A stretch of DNA of 64,000 nt, taken from positions 66,345,885-66,409,884 of the forward strand of contig CM077161.1 in assembly GCA_039583875.1 (NCBI GenBank), read 5' to 3'. This document shows, piece after piece, positions 31,078-42,439 of this stretch. Both the position numbers and the translations under genes were made by a program. The stretch is from Platanthera guangdongensis (taxonomy: Eukaryota; Streptophyta; Magnoliopsida; Asparagales; Orchidaceae). The notes beneath the pieces are model-generated. The model did no database searches and was not told the origin of the DNA. It saw only the letters and a list, made by a program, of their open reading frames with translations. Each line of letters starts with the position of its first letter. The stretch's first letter is position 1.

Positions 31078-31959
31078 CGACGGCGTGCTTCCTCCAGGGC
31101 TTTAGGAACTCACGAGCATAATGCCCCGGCTCCCCACAGTTGAAACATGTGCCCGGGGTCTGACCCGTAGTCGCCCAAGAAGCACTAGAAGGAGCTAAAC
31201 CCGAAGTCCTATGCTTTTATACCATTTACGATATACAGACTTTGAGGTGTTCAGCACTTTGAATGCCATTTCCTTTGCACTAACATCCTTGACCGCTCCT
31301 GACATAGCTTTCTTACCCTTTCGAGCACCATTCCAACAGTCTCGGGCAAAGTGCCCTTTCTTTCCACAAGTATGACAAGTGTAAGTAACTTTACTAGTCG
31401 ATTTCATAGCCCCTTTCTCCAGCATTCTGCCGGATGCAGCTCTTATGGGGTTTGTATAGTTCGATACCATGGTCGCTGGCATCGGGAGGGTCTTCCTCAG
31501 ATCTGCCTCCAAAGATCTAGCTGATTCCACCAAGGCTCGGAATCCCAATAACTTTGGTCCTAGCAGTAGAACTCGTAACTCGGCACGCAGGCCATTATAA
31601 AATCTATCGACTGTAGCTTGTTCGTTATCCAACTCGAAGCATGGGTAGCGACTTATCAGAAGAAATGCTTGCAAATATTCCTCAACTTTGTGCGCTCCCT
31701 GCACTAAATGCATATTCAGCTGCTGCTGCCCCAATGGTCTACTAAAGGTCATCTGCTGCATCACGCCCACCGGCGTTGAAGCCACAACAGGGGCGCAGGG
31801 TTGTACATTTCCTCCAAGCTGTGCACCCGTCACAGCGAACACCACTTCTACGATCCTTCTAACGGTTTCATACGAAGGAGGAGGCTCAAACACCTCACCG
31901 GGTGCACTATGCTCCTCAGAAACCAGACATTCTGGCTGTCCAGCACCGCTTCCGGTCAC
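31078..31959 (-). pseudogene. D gag, internally deleted, two zinc knuckles
   Basis: The frame opens just after CTATAG with GTG (TGSGAGQPECLVSEE) and has no ATG near its start. Compared with F gag, the capsid core around FNPPLFSGLGTPSQAEDW and DGEARMWWEGLE is missing. The text goes from MQQMTFSRPLGQQQLN straight to VEEYLQAFLLISRYP and VDRFYNGLRAELRVLLLGP. A first knuckle, CHTCGKKGHFARDCW, is followed after a frameshift by a second one encoded near 31110-31160, whereas F has a single knuckle. Gag would package the element RNA, but this copy looks like a rearranged derivative. Confidence 0.82.
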
Positions 31960-32184
31960 CTATAGTGGTACAAAACACCGTTAAGCGACCAAATAAAATT
32001 GCGAACAACAATTATAGGAACACGCAGGTTCCTCAAACACGAGTATTTTCATTCCTAAGTGGACATTCATGGGTTCGTTTTACTGTTATTATGATGACGC
32101 ACACAATGTGCTCACCACCCCTTAAAAAGAATTCGTCCACGAATTCCCTTAAGCCCGACCAAAATTAGTAGTCTGATACCAAAT
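31960..32184 (-). other. D leader and primer-binding site
   Basis: No gene is present. The primer site TGGTATCAGACT lies at 32170-32181 on the minus strand, three bases from the 5' LTR, and is of the initiator-Met type. The leader ends in ACCACTATAG, an acceptor-like sequence, directly against the gag frame. F has the same ending. Confidence 0.85.
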
Positions 32185-34494
32185 TGTAACACCCCCTATC
32201 CGTCAAATAACATATAGCAGTAGGTCCGGCCGGGGCCCGATGCCGTATGCCACAGACAGACCGGGTGGTTACTTATGGAAACCATCCAAACAATCTCAAC
32301 GTCCTACACAGAGCATTCTAGCGGAAGCAGTTTATAAAAGTTGCAAGAAAGAACCAAGCATTAGAGCATGAATGTCCACTAGTACAAATTAGGAATGTTA
32401 TACAAAATACCCAAAATAAGCCTTAAGGCCTTACAAAATGTTTCACTTCTTATTACATGTTTTACAAACCACGGCACGCATGCCGGTCACACATGAATAA
32501 AGCAATAAACACTTCCAAATAGGCCTTCAAGGGACGGCTTCGCATTTGGGCTTTAGCCCGCTATTGACCGCATGGTCCAGCAGCACCTGCAAGCAACATA
32601 ACCACCGCACGGTGGCAAACAAAAAGGCAACGGTCAGCAATGCTGACCAAATTATAACGATCCCGCCCCCAACTCGGGGCGGCAATGCTCCTTCCCTGCA
32701 GTTTTATTAGCACAAGCGAGCAATATAATAGTATTCATTACATCACAGGCGTAGGCTCACACGGCCACACACCCCGTGCACTCAGGGCACATTCTTGGTG
32801 AACCGGTCGATGTCACGTCAGTTAAAGCCATGGACATTCCGGACCCACCACCGCCACTTTGACGACCAAACATATGAGCAATTTGTCTTCCCGGCATGGG
32901 TCACGTCAATTTAAGCCATTGACCGCCGAAGACTCTCATCTATGCCAACGGCAAGTGCCACGTAACCTTAGGTCTCTTTAACCCGAACGACATAGATATG
33001 GGTACGGTTCCATCTAACCCGTGCTCACATCGCAACGACAATTTAAGCCATTTGCGCAGGTCAAACTTCTCCCGAGTCCCATTTTCGTCACACAATTTCA
33101 CATAACTCGGTTATGTTCAAGTTGGCTCTCAGGCCTCCATGTTGGCAAGATCTCATTTCAGCCCAGTTTTCCGGGTGCACCTTTGGGTTAGTCCCCAAGG
33201 CTCCCTGCTGCAATCTACCGCGTAGAAAACCCGAAAAACAAACCATAGCACGGAGTCTTCTCCGGCATATATGCAATGCAACATCACCGATCCAGACCAA
33301 CATGTCCGGGTAGGCTTCACACATCATGCCTATGTCCGTTCTTGCTTACGGACTCTAAACAACGGGGACTTCACATATCTACCCGAAGGAATGCCTCCAA
33401 CTCTCCGCAAACTCGCGAGAGCGGGCTTCCTATGCAAAGAAAGAGAGCTACTCATGCTCAAGATGAGGATCGTTACCCTAGCGTTCCTCTTTGGCGCCAT
33501 CGAAAAGTAATCGGATGAAAAGCACCGCACTAGCTTTGCCTCCGTGGATCCGGAGTCGGCTTGCAATTCGGAGCTTCGAAGCTCCTCCAATGGCGCGATC
33601 TAGCTCCTTCTTCCTCCCTTGGCTCTCCTCTCTCTCTAAGGCTTTAGAAAGAGAACACTTAAGAAAAAGTGAGAGTTTTGAAAGCCCAAACCCGGGAATA
33701 TCCCTTCAGGAACAACCCCCAGCCGTTGGATCTCAAAATAAGGAAACGAACGGCTTTGATTCGGGACTGAAATGCCCAATCTGGATCGAACACAGCCTGG
33801 CACACGCCCGTGTCCAGGGCCGTGTGCCTCATTCGCCGTCAAAATCGAATCACCTGGAACCTCACATGGGTATCGAACACGCCCGTGTTCGATCTGACAC
33901 GCCCGTGTTCCACCTGACACGGCCGTGTACCCCATCATTTTTCCCCAAAATCAACCCAAGCACTGCACGGGTTCTAGGACACGCCCGTGTCCTTACCCGT
34001 GTCACCTCAACACGCCTGGACCCCAGGCAGTGTACACAGTCTCGATACTCGACGCTTCGTCGAGTGAAGATCGTCGACCTGATGACACGGCCTTGGACAC
34101 GCCCGTGTCCTAGGCCGTGTGCCTTGTCTCGACGCATCGTTGAGCAAAACTTGTCGACTCCCCGGGACGATCGTCGAGACAGGTCGACACGCCCTGCGAC
34201 ACGCCCGTGTCATAGGCCGTGTGCCATGTCTCGACACTTCGTCGAGCGCAGAGTGTCGACTTCGTGGCTAAGTGTCGACACGGGTCGACACGCCCTGCGA
34301 CACGCCCGTGTCGCAGGCCGTGTGCCCAGTCTCGACACAATGTCGAGACCAAAGTGTCGACTTCCCGACTGAGTGTCGATACAGGCTTGACACTCCCTGG
34401 GACATGCCTGTGTCCCAGGCCGTGTGCCTGCAGCCAGAACCCAAACTGGCCCAAAACGTCCCCCTTTTGCTCCTTTGAGTTTCGGGGCGTTACA
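32185..34494 (-). repeat. D 5' LTR
   Basis: It is 2,310 bp, has the same layout as the other D LTR and carries the palindrome-rich U3 at 33790-34440. Plus-strand frames through it, including one of about 290 codons at 33491-34372, are artefacts of the repeated words. Confidence 0.93.
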
Positions 34495-34503
34495 TATATC
34501 ACT

Positions 34504-35269
34504 TGAAAGTTTTGATTTCAAGAACAACAAATCACCTAGAGGGGGGAGGGATGAATCAGTCAAATTCCAAAAACTTAAGCAACTAATCGATTAATATCAC
34601 ATCATAGCAATCTCATCACAATCAAAACCAACACAGCATTGTACACATAATTTTATAGTGGTTCCCCAATTGATTGGTACATCCACTTCCCCCTATACTA
34701 ACCTAGCAGTATACTAAATTCGGCCAAACTTCCTTCTATCTTTCTCAGATCCTCAGATCTTACAGCTCAGAGCCCAACATGCTCCTACAACTCGGGCACA
34801 AGCCCTACCACTCAGATCTCCAAGATCCTACAACTCAAGTTCTTCCCAAGAACCCTACCTCAGATTGACTCCACACTCCTACAACTCAGGCAATCCTGCC
34901 TTACCTCAGTGTGAATACACACACCTACAACTCAGGCAACTCCTGTCCTACCTCAGCCTTTATAATACAGGATTACAATTCAGGCCTTAGCCTTACCACT
35001 AAGATTCAGAATGAATCTTACAAAGAAATATTAGAGATGATGAATTACAGACACTAGAGAAAATTCTTTGTGCCTGTCTACCTGGACTGAGCAGATATCA
35101 GTCCTAACTTCTTCTTCACAGTAATAAGATGATAAAGAGATCTTGAAATGATGCCCGACTTATTCTGGAATCAACTAGAAGATGAATCTGCTTCTTCTTC
35201 TTCAGGAATATCTCCCGATCTGTACTGAGCAGATATCAGCCCTAACTTCTTCTTTGATCCAGCAAATTG
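34504..35269 (-). repeat. A 5' LTR, first part (R-U5)
   Basis: It starts TGAAAGTTTTG beside A's primer site, which D interrupts. It contains about five degenerate copies of CCTACAACTCA...CCTACCTCAG at 44-51 bp spacing (34780-34990) and a duplicated phrase, CTGAGCAGATATCAG (near 35090 and 35225). No gene is present. It ends at the AATTG duplication made by element E. Confidence 0.8.
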
Positions 35270-37217
35270 TGAAAGTAAGAGTTAGATCTTAAATACTCTA
35301 GAGGGGTGGGGGGGTTGAATAGAGTATTTAGGGTTTATAAAATTTTGCTAATAAATTCAATCTATTACTAGTGCTGCAGATATTAAATTAAAAACACAAA
35401 CACAACAACCTAACTAGCACAGCCACAACAAGAACAAAAGAAAAGAGCAACCTAGACAACACAAGAATTTTATAGTTGTTCCCCAACCTGGGTACATCTA
35501 CTCTTCTACCACCCTAGTAGGAATCCACTCAGGTTTTTGATCAGGTGACTTCCACCAATGAGCTTTTGATCAGGTGCTCAAAAACCAATCCTCAACTCTT
35601 TTGGTCAGGTGACTTGCAAGCAGGAATAACTTTTGAAGGGAGTTAAGAACCCTTTATACAGTGGGCGATGAGAGAGTGATTTTGCCTTCTCTTTCTCAGA
35701 TACAATTGAGAAGACTCTAGTGGAAAAATGATGTTAGAAAAGGCTCCCCCCTGAGATATAGAATGGTTCAGGAAGTTGAAGCCTTGCTGCAAGGTGATAG
35801 GTCTTCAAACTTTGCTTTGACCAGAAGAACTCCAGGAACTTCTTGACAGATTGAATGTTTGTTATCCTTTGAAGAATCCTGAATGAAGACAGAAGAAGAC
35901 TCTTGATTTGAATGATTGTTCTTCTTCTTCTTCAGCCTGATGTTCTTTCTCTGGTCTCGAGCTTGTTTCTGTGTATCACTGTATTCTATCTTCTCTGTAG
36001 GTATCTTTTTCTCTTGTTTCTCAGCGTACTGTCAAGAGAGATGAAGAAAATCCCTTTTATATTTTCCATATGATTTCCCTTTGAAATTTGAATTTCTTTC
36101 TTAATTTAATGCTGACGGCCTGGAGAATATTTGCATTGATTGATTTCCCCAACTGTCCCATGGAAAAAATGCAAGCAATAATCCTGACGAAGATAGTAAT
36201 CAATGCTTGCTTCTAATGGTAATATTAAGAGAATATTTATGCATTGATTACTCAGGAATTATTACAATAGAAAAGAGATAGAGGGAGGGAAATTTCTAAG
36301 TCTGGAACTTTACAGAATTCGTTGAACAAAGAACAGAATTCGTCGAGCAGGGTCTAGAGTTCATCGAACTGAGAAGTCAAGTTCGTCGACCAGATAATCT
36401 TTATTCGTCGAGCTGAGATCCAAGATCATCGAGATGAAGACAGAACTCCTTTCTCTGGAACCTTTGTCAACTTTGTGTATCAAGTTCATCGAGCTGAGAA
36501 TATAACTTCGTTGACGGGAGTTCAAAATTCCTTATTTCTTGGACTAAGAATGTTGAAGTAACATGTCCAGAAATCGTCGACCTCAGAACTGGGTTCGTCG
36601 ACCTAAGATCTAATTTCGTCGAGCAGAGAACTTCTAACTGCTACTTGATAAATCTTTCCAAGACTGTGGTCTAAGTTTGTCGAGCTGAGAAGGTGAGTTC
36701 GTCGACTGGAGTGTGATCCTGAACTTAGAATACTTAGATGTTTCTGGAACAAGATGTTGAAGTAGAATACTTAGAGATCGTCGACCTGAGAACTAAGTTC
36801 ATCGACCTGAGAACTAAGTTCGTCGACCTGATAACTAAGTTTGTCGACCAGAGAACTAAGTTCGTCGACTGGAGTTAAGTGTGAAGAATTCTGGACTTGG
36901 AATGTTGAAGTATACTCTGGAAATCGTCGACCTGATTTCAAGTTCGTCGAGCTCAGCTCAGAGAATTGTCTCTGATTTCGTCGAGCTGAGCACGACTTTC
37001 GTCGACCTGAGTTCAACGAACGTCGAACTCATTTTCTAAGTCTTTGAAATTTCTCTAAGTCTTGAGTCTTCTGCAGTCTGTTGGTGGCTGGTCCATATAG
37101 TGTTGACTCTAAGGACATGGCCTAGACTCTAGGACACATACATGACCCTGGCTATATATGTTGGGTCAAACATCCTAATTTAGTGAACCTAGCCCAAATC
37201 CAACTAGGGATCCAACA
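35270..37217 (-). repeat. E 3' LTR
   Basis: It is 1,948 bp. TCGTCGA words fill 36310-37025. Near 36775-36875 a 22-bp unit (GAACTAAGTTCGTCGACCTG type) is present five times, against three in the 5' LTR. The TATA box AATATAAAAGGG lies on the minus strand at about 36053-36067. Confidence 0.95.
36053..36067 (-). promoter_or_regulatory. TATA box of the E LTR
   Basis: AATATAAAAGGG on the minus strand lies downstream of the TCGA-word cluster. The 5' LTR has a variant (AATATAAAAGG) near 62764-62778. It is probably the core promoter, placing the word cluster in U3 as an upstream element. Confidence 0.6.
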
Positions 37218-37381
37218 ATCTCCTCCTATTTGGGTAAGGGCACTAATTATAGACTCACATTAATAACAAAGCAATAAAACATATATCTGTCATGAAAAAT
37301 TTAAATGTGCAGGAGATATATATATATACAATAAGCTTTGTGTCAAGAAATAGATAAGCAGTTTAAAGTTACTCAGAAAGA
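37218..37381 (-). other. E 3' UTR and polypurine tract
   Basis: No gene is present. The minus strand reads AAATAGGAGGAGAT at the LTR edge (37218-37231), identical to B's tract. A short TA run lies at 37316-37328. Confidence 0.85.
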
Positions 37382-40300
37382 CTAAAGACAGTTCAAAGTT
37401 TGTTTCTTCTTCTTCTTCTTCTCCTTGTGCTTCTCCTCTTTGGCTTTGTCTCCAGACTGTGTAAATATGATTTCCCTGTTAGAATCTGCAGCTTGAGCCT
37501 TGGTAATTGTCATGTCAGCAGCCCCAATGATATTAAGAGATGTAGCCCTGGGCACTACTGCTTCTGGATGTAGTTTTATATAATCATCAACATTAAAAAA
37601 CTTGTTAGCCTTAGCAAACCTGTTCAGTTCTTCCTTTCTGTATTTGGACATTGTAGAGTATTGAGATGGATCCTTTCCTTCAGCTTTTGCTTTGTTGATC
37701 ATGGATATGCCAACTAATTCCTGGAATCTGGCCATCCTAGCAGTTGTAGATGACTCTGGATCTTCAAAGGGTACAGGTGGGGAAGCAGGTCTTTTGGGGC
37801 TTTCAGCCTTTTGATGTTCATGGAATTGCTGTTGTTGTTGTTGATGATGCTGCTGCTGTTGTTGTTGGTGCTGCTTGCCAGATGAATACTGTCTTTGTTG
37901 GCTGCTTCCTGAAGAGGAGGATCTACCCTGATGTCTCTGATAGGTCTGAAACTGGGTATTCCTTGGAGTTGAAGAACTAAAAGCACCAGCAACAGGTGGT
38001 GGAGGAGGAGGATCCTTTCTGTATCTTTGAGGAGGTGGGGAATACCTCATGCTTTTCTTTCTTTCTTTCTGTTCATTCTTGGACAGCCACATCCATGCTG
38101 GCATGCCCTTGTAGGGTGTGATCTTCTGAAGTATATAGTAAGGAGTATCATTTGTAGGATTGGGTTTTGGGGTAGGAGGTGGAGGAGCTATCCTCTTCTT
38201 GGAAACTTTCTTTTTCTTGGGCTCATAATCTGAGTCCTCCTCCTCCTCATCATCATCAGTAGAATCCTGAGGATTATCATACATTGCATTTATTTCTTTC
38301 AGGGCTTCAACAGATATCAGAGGTTTCTCAGCCTGGGAGGGAGCTGGAGGAGGAGCTGGAACTAGAGCTGGAGTAGGAGATGGAGATGGAGAACTGTACA
38401 CTTTAGTGCTTTCAGCAACTGTCTTATTTTCCTCTTCTATATCTTCCATGATTAGTGCATCAAGATCAGGCAGTGGTGAATCATCCATAACAAATACTGG
38501 GTAAAGAGGAGATGAGACAATGGGTGAAACAGCTCTGTGAGGAGATGGAATGGCTAGAATCTCTATTACAGCAAGAGTGGCCTTTAGTTGCTTGGCAACT
38601 TTGGGGCTTATGGGTGAGGTATATGTGATTATATCCATGGATGGCTTAGTACTGTATTCTGGAAGAAAGTTCAAATGAACTATATCAAAAGTTCTCAATA
38701 AATTTAACAAATCTATTATGGGATTTATAATAAAATACCAGCAGTTATTGTTTCCTATGTTACTGTATCATCCACAGTATCTATTTTCATATCTGTTTCA
38801 ATAAAATTAATGAAATCCATGAATTCATCATCAGCATCTGCTTTTTCTACTGTGTCTGCTGCTGTTGTTGTTGTTTCTACTGCTGCTACTACTGTTGCTA
38901 CTGCTGCTGTTGCTGCTGCTGCTTCTTCTTCATGGAGTATCTCCCCCTGCTTGGTTTCAGTGCACACTGGAGCCAGGCCCCTAACTGAAGAGGAAGGTGC
39001 AGAGAGAGCAAATATTTGGGCAGCAAGGGAGGAAATGAAAGTAGCAAGAGGTGAAATTGCCTCTGCTATAATGGTTTTAAGAAGGGGAGTGAGAAGGGAA
39101 ATGAGTGGTGGTATGATTGAGTGATCCAATAGTGGAGATGCAGAGGGTTGTGTAGAGGGTGTAGCAATGGAGACAGAAGTAGGAATGGAGGAGGATGGTG
39201 GAGGTGGATGTGGTGCATCTTGCATTGGTTCATCTGGTGGAGAAGAAGTATGGATGGGGGATGAAGGCAGATTGAAGAAGGGGATGGTGTCCAGATGGTG
39301 GGGTAAGGGAGATGAAGGTGGTGATGGAATGGGTGTACCATGGGGGGATTGAGGTGGGGTTGGTTGTGGTGATTGTAAAGGAGAGGGTTGGTGAGATTAA
39401 TGAAGAGGAGAAGAGGGGATGTCAGTGATATCTATTGGTGGAGAATTTGCAGGAGATGGAGCTGGAGTAGGAATATGAACTAGTTGCTGTTGTGGTTGTT
39501 GTTGTGGTTGTTGAAGATAAGGAATGATGGAAGAGGAGGGAAGTTGGTGTCCCATCTAAGGATGAGGTTGGATGGCTGGAGGTGATGGAGGTGGAGGAGG
39601 CATCTCTTCAGTTGGGTGGGAAGTGGCTGGAACATCCCTAGTACCCTCAGAAGCCCTGGTGGAAGAGGAAGAATCCTTGGAGGGCTTGGTGATGGTCCTT
39701 TCCCACCTGCTAAAGAGGGAACATGTGAGCCTCTTAGAGGCATTGATGAATATGGTCTGGGATTCCAGGTATTCATCAGTCTTTTCTTTTAGGAAGATCC
39801 CTAAGATTCTTCCAAAATAGACTTCTTTCATTGTATTCTTTTTCTTAATCAGATCAAACATGATCCGAGCCCAGTTTAACTTCTTCTTGTTAACCACAAC
39901 ACACATAACCAGGAATTGGTGCATGGTTATGTAGTCATGAGCAGTGTGCTTTCCCAGCAACACTTTGCCCACAATGTCTGCTAGGAATTTAAATTTAGCA
40001 GACATGTGTTTCTTCAGCAACTTATTTGGGGTTTCTCCAGAGTAACCCATCATACCCAACATTACATCATATTCCTTAGTATCAATTTACAACTCTTCTT
40101 CACCATTACTTAACTCAAAAATTTCTGTTAGGACTGCGGGAGTAAGAGAAATAACATTACCTGATACTGTCCCTGTCATAGTGTTCTCATCTGTGGTGGA
40201 GGAAGTATAGACCCACTCTTTGATTTCAGTGCTGGCGAGTTTGATCCTGGTTGACATCAGAGTCTTTAACTGCTGTTCTTCAAGCAGTTGCAGGATTTCT

Positions 40301-40395
40301 AGGAAGATTGGGTCTGAATGCTGGAATGAATCAAAATCGACATCAAAGCTGGTGTCGAATTTCATTGCCGCAAGATTTCCTGCTGGAATCGCCAT
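37382..40395 (-). pseudogene. E third (env-like) ORF, broken
   Basis: The ATG at 40395 begins MAIPAGNLAAMKFDTSFDVD, preceded by TTTTTCTCTTGCAG. Open pieces are 40395-40087, 40062-39556, 39225-38755 and 38710-37382, separated by stops and small shifts. It shares with B the block NKLLKKHMSAKFKFLADIVG and HDYITMHQFLVMCVV, a proline-rich centre, the acidic-then-basic pair (DDDEEEEDSDYEPKKKKVSK), PYYILQKITPYKGMPAWMW, a Gln/His run and the C-terminus VVPRATSLNIIGAADMTITK. The N-terminal block, PAWMW block and C-terminus are far better kept than the low-complexity parts, which points to past purifying selection. The function is not known. Confidence 0.85.
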
Positions 40396-40414
40396 TAGAG
40401 CACCTGCAAGAGAA
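40396..40414 (-). other. Splice-acceptor-like tract before the E env-like ATG
   Basis: On the minus strand a pyrimidine tract ending CTCTTGCAG lies 8 nt before the ATG. It matches the location of the tract in B. Confidence 0.5.
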
Positions 40415-40529
40415 AAACAACGATCAAGTGCAAAGGAACTGAAAGCACGGGATGGAGGTCGAAGAAAACCTAGATATAATGTTTTCCAGAATATGAATCG
40501 ACAAACTCCATTCCACAAAAAATAAAATA

Positions 40530-40780
40530 ATTGTTCGATCTGAGGTCGACGAAATAATTTGGAGGTAAACAATTCGTCGAGCTCAGTCTGAAGATTTGAA
40601 GACATTTCGTCGAGCTTCGTTCGACGAAAGTTTTCTGAAGCAAATTCGTCGATCTCCGTTCGACGAAAATAACTTCACTCACAGAGAGTTCGTCGATCTC
40701 CGTTCGACGAATATCTCAAGAACATTCCTCAGTTCGTCGAGCTCCGTTCGACGAACTTTGGCAAATTTGTCGAGTGCAGA
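40530..40780 (-). repeat. TCGTCGA/TCGACGA hairpin cluster in E
   Basis: Five or more inverted pairs such as TTCGTCGA...TCCG...TCGACGAA occur in 250 bp between RNase H and the env-like ORF. Their position matches B 17997-18250, but arms and loops differ, so the unit arrangement is conserved rather than the exact sequence. Confidence 0.86.
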
Positions 40781-40819
40781 CAGAAATTAAACTAAGGCTT
40801 CTCCATTGATAATCCCAAG

Positions 40820-42290
40820 CTAATTTATAAAGAACAAGTGATTTCTTTCATCCAAGGGTTTGGTGAAAATATCAGCTTTTTGTAAATCAGTGTAGATATA
40901 AACAAGTTTTTTTTTATTTTTGTCTACACACTCTCTAATGAAATGATGCCTAATGTCTATATGCTTAGTCCTACTATGATGGACTGGATTCTGTGATATG
41001 GATATAGCACTTGTGTTATCACATAGTAGAGTTGAATTATTTAAGTTGAAACTATAGTCCATGAGTTGATTCTGAATCCATAACATCTGTGAACAACAAC
41101 TGCCAGCTGCAATGTATTCTGCTTCAGCAGTTGATGTGGACACAAAAGATTGTTTCTTACAAAACCAAGAGACTAATCTCATACCAAGGAACTGCCAGGT
41201 TCCTGAGGTACTTTTTCTGTCCATCCTGCATCCAGCAAAGTCAGCATCTGAGTATCCAGTTAACTCAAATTCTGACTCAGTAGGATACCAAAGGCCTAGA
41301 CTAGGATAATTCTTTATATATCTCAAAATTCTTTTTTGAAAAATTAGGTGAGATTCTTTAGGGTTCACTTGGAACCTAGCACAAAGGCATGTGACAAACA
41401 TGATATCATGTCTGCTAGCTGTAAGATATAATAGGGACCCAACAATGCCCCTATATAACTTCTAGTCAACAGGTTTCCCATGTGGATCAGAATCTATTAC
41501 AGCATTAGTGGCCATAGGTGTTTTCTTTGCTGAGGCATTAGCCATTCCAAACTTCTTAATAAGCTCTTTAGCATATTTAGCCTGGGAGATGAGGATGCCA
41601 TCAGGTAGCTGCTTCACTTGGAGACCAAGGAAGTAGGAGAGCTCACCCGTGCTACTCATCTCAAACTTAGAATGCATGAGGTCAGAAAACCTCTTGCATA
41701 ATTTAGAGTCAGTAGACCCAAATATGATGTCATCCACATAAATTTGTACTAACAAGATTTTATCCTTATAGTGCCTAATGAATAATGTTTTATCTACTAT
41801 GCCTCTAGTGAAGTCATGCTCTATCAGAAAGCTAGCTAAGGTCTCATACCAAGCTCTTGGAGCTTGCTTTAGACCATAGAGGGCTTTATGCAATTTAAAT
41901 ACATGATAAGGATGAGTTGGAGAGATAAAACCTGGAGGTTGTTCAACATAGACTTCTTCTTTTAGTACTCCATTCAGAAAATCACTCTTTACATCCATTT
42001 GATATACCTTGAACTTCTTGTAAGCAGCATAGGCAAGAAAGATTCTGATTGCCTCCAATCTTGCAACTGGTGCAAATGTTGGTCATAGTCTATCCCTTCT
42101 TCTTGCCTATAACCTTGAGAAACAAGCCTAGCCTTATTTCTCACAATTACACCTTGGGCATCTAGTTTGTTTCTATATACCAATTTGGTTCCAATGACTG
42201 GGTAGTCTTTGGGTCTTGGAACCAAATCCAAACTCTACATCTCTCAAATTTTTTGAGTTCCTCTTGCATAGCAATGATCCAGTGGGGATC
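40820..42290 (-). pseudogene. E reverse transcriptase and RNase H
   Basis: RT from 42231 reads LVPRPKDYPVIGTKLVYRNK, shifts by one base near 42070 (DYDQ then HLHQLQD) and resumes at 42058 with [34 protein letters not shown] and the catalytic YVDDIIFGS. After a stop at 41462 the RNase H frame (41401-40820) has GYSDADFAGCRMDRKSTSGT, STSTAEAEYIAAGS and CDNTSAISISQNPVHHSRTK. It is close to B throughout. Confidence 0.92.
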
Positions 42291-42439
42291 CTGCTCAGAA
42301 TCAAGTCTTAGTTGAGTTGATGCCTTGTCTGTACTCTTGCTGACATGTCTCCAATCACTTGAGATCTGGGGTGATCCCTAAGTGTGACAAAGTCAGTAGG
42401 TGGAGTTGGTTCAGCAATAGCATTTGGAATTAATTCCTC

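Larger units (their letters stand above)
25260..34494 (-). mobile_element. Element D: Gypsy chromovirus (Tekay/Del-like), decayed
   Basis: The LTRs are 25260-27580 and 32185-34494, starting TGTAACACCC on the plus strand and ending GGGGCGTTACA. A primer site precedes 32185 and the purine tract AGAGGGGGAGAGT adjoins 27580. The flanks read GATAT and TATAT, a 5-bp duplication with one change. The target is A's primer-binding site: removing D leaves TGATATCAGAG next to A's 5' LTR. The order gag-PR-RT-RH-INT-chromodomain and text such as [14 protein letters not shown] suggest the Tekay/Del lineage. All frames are broken. Confidence 0.93.

Noticed and set aside
33491..34372. Plus-strand frame of about 290 codons, rich in Arg, His, Thr and Pro
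   Set aside because: It runs through the D 5' LTR and consists of translated CACGCCCGTGT and GTCGAC words. Similar frames open in several phases and in F LTRs at equivalent places.
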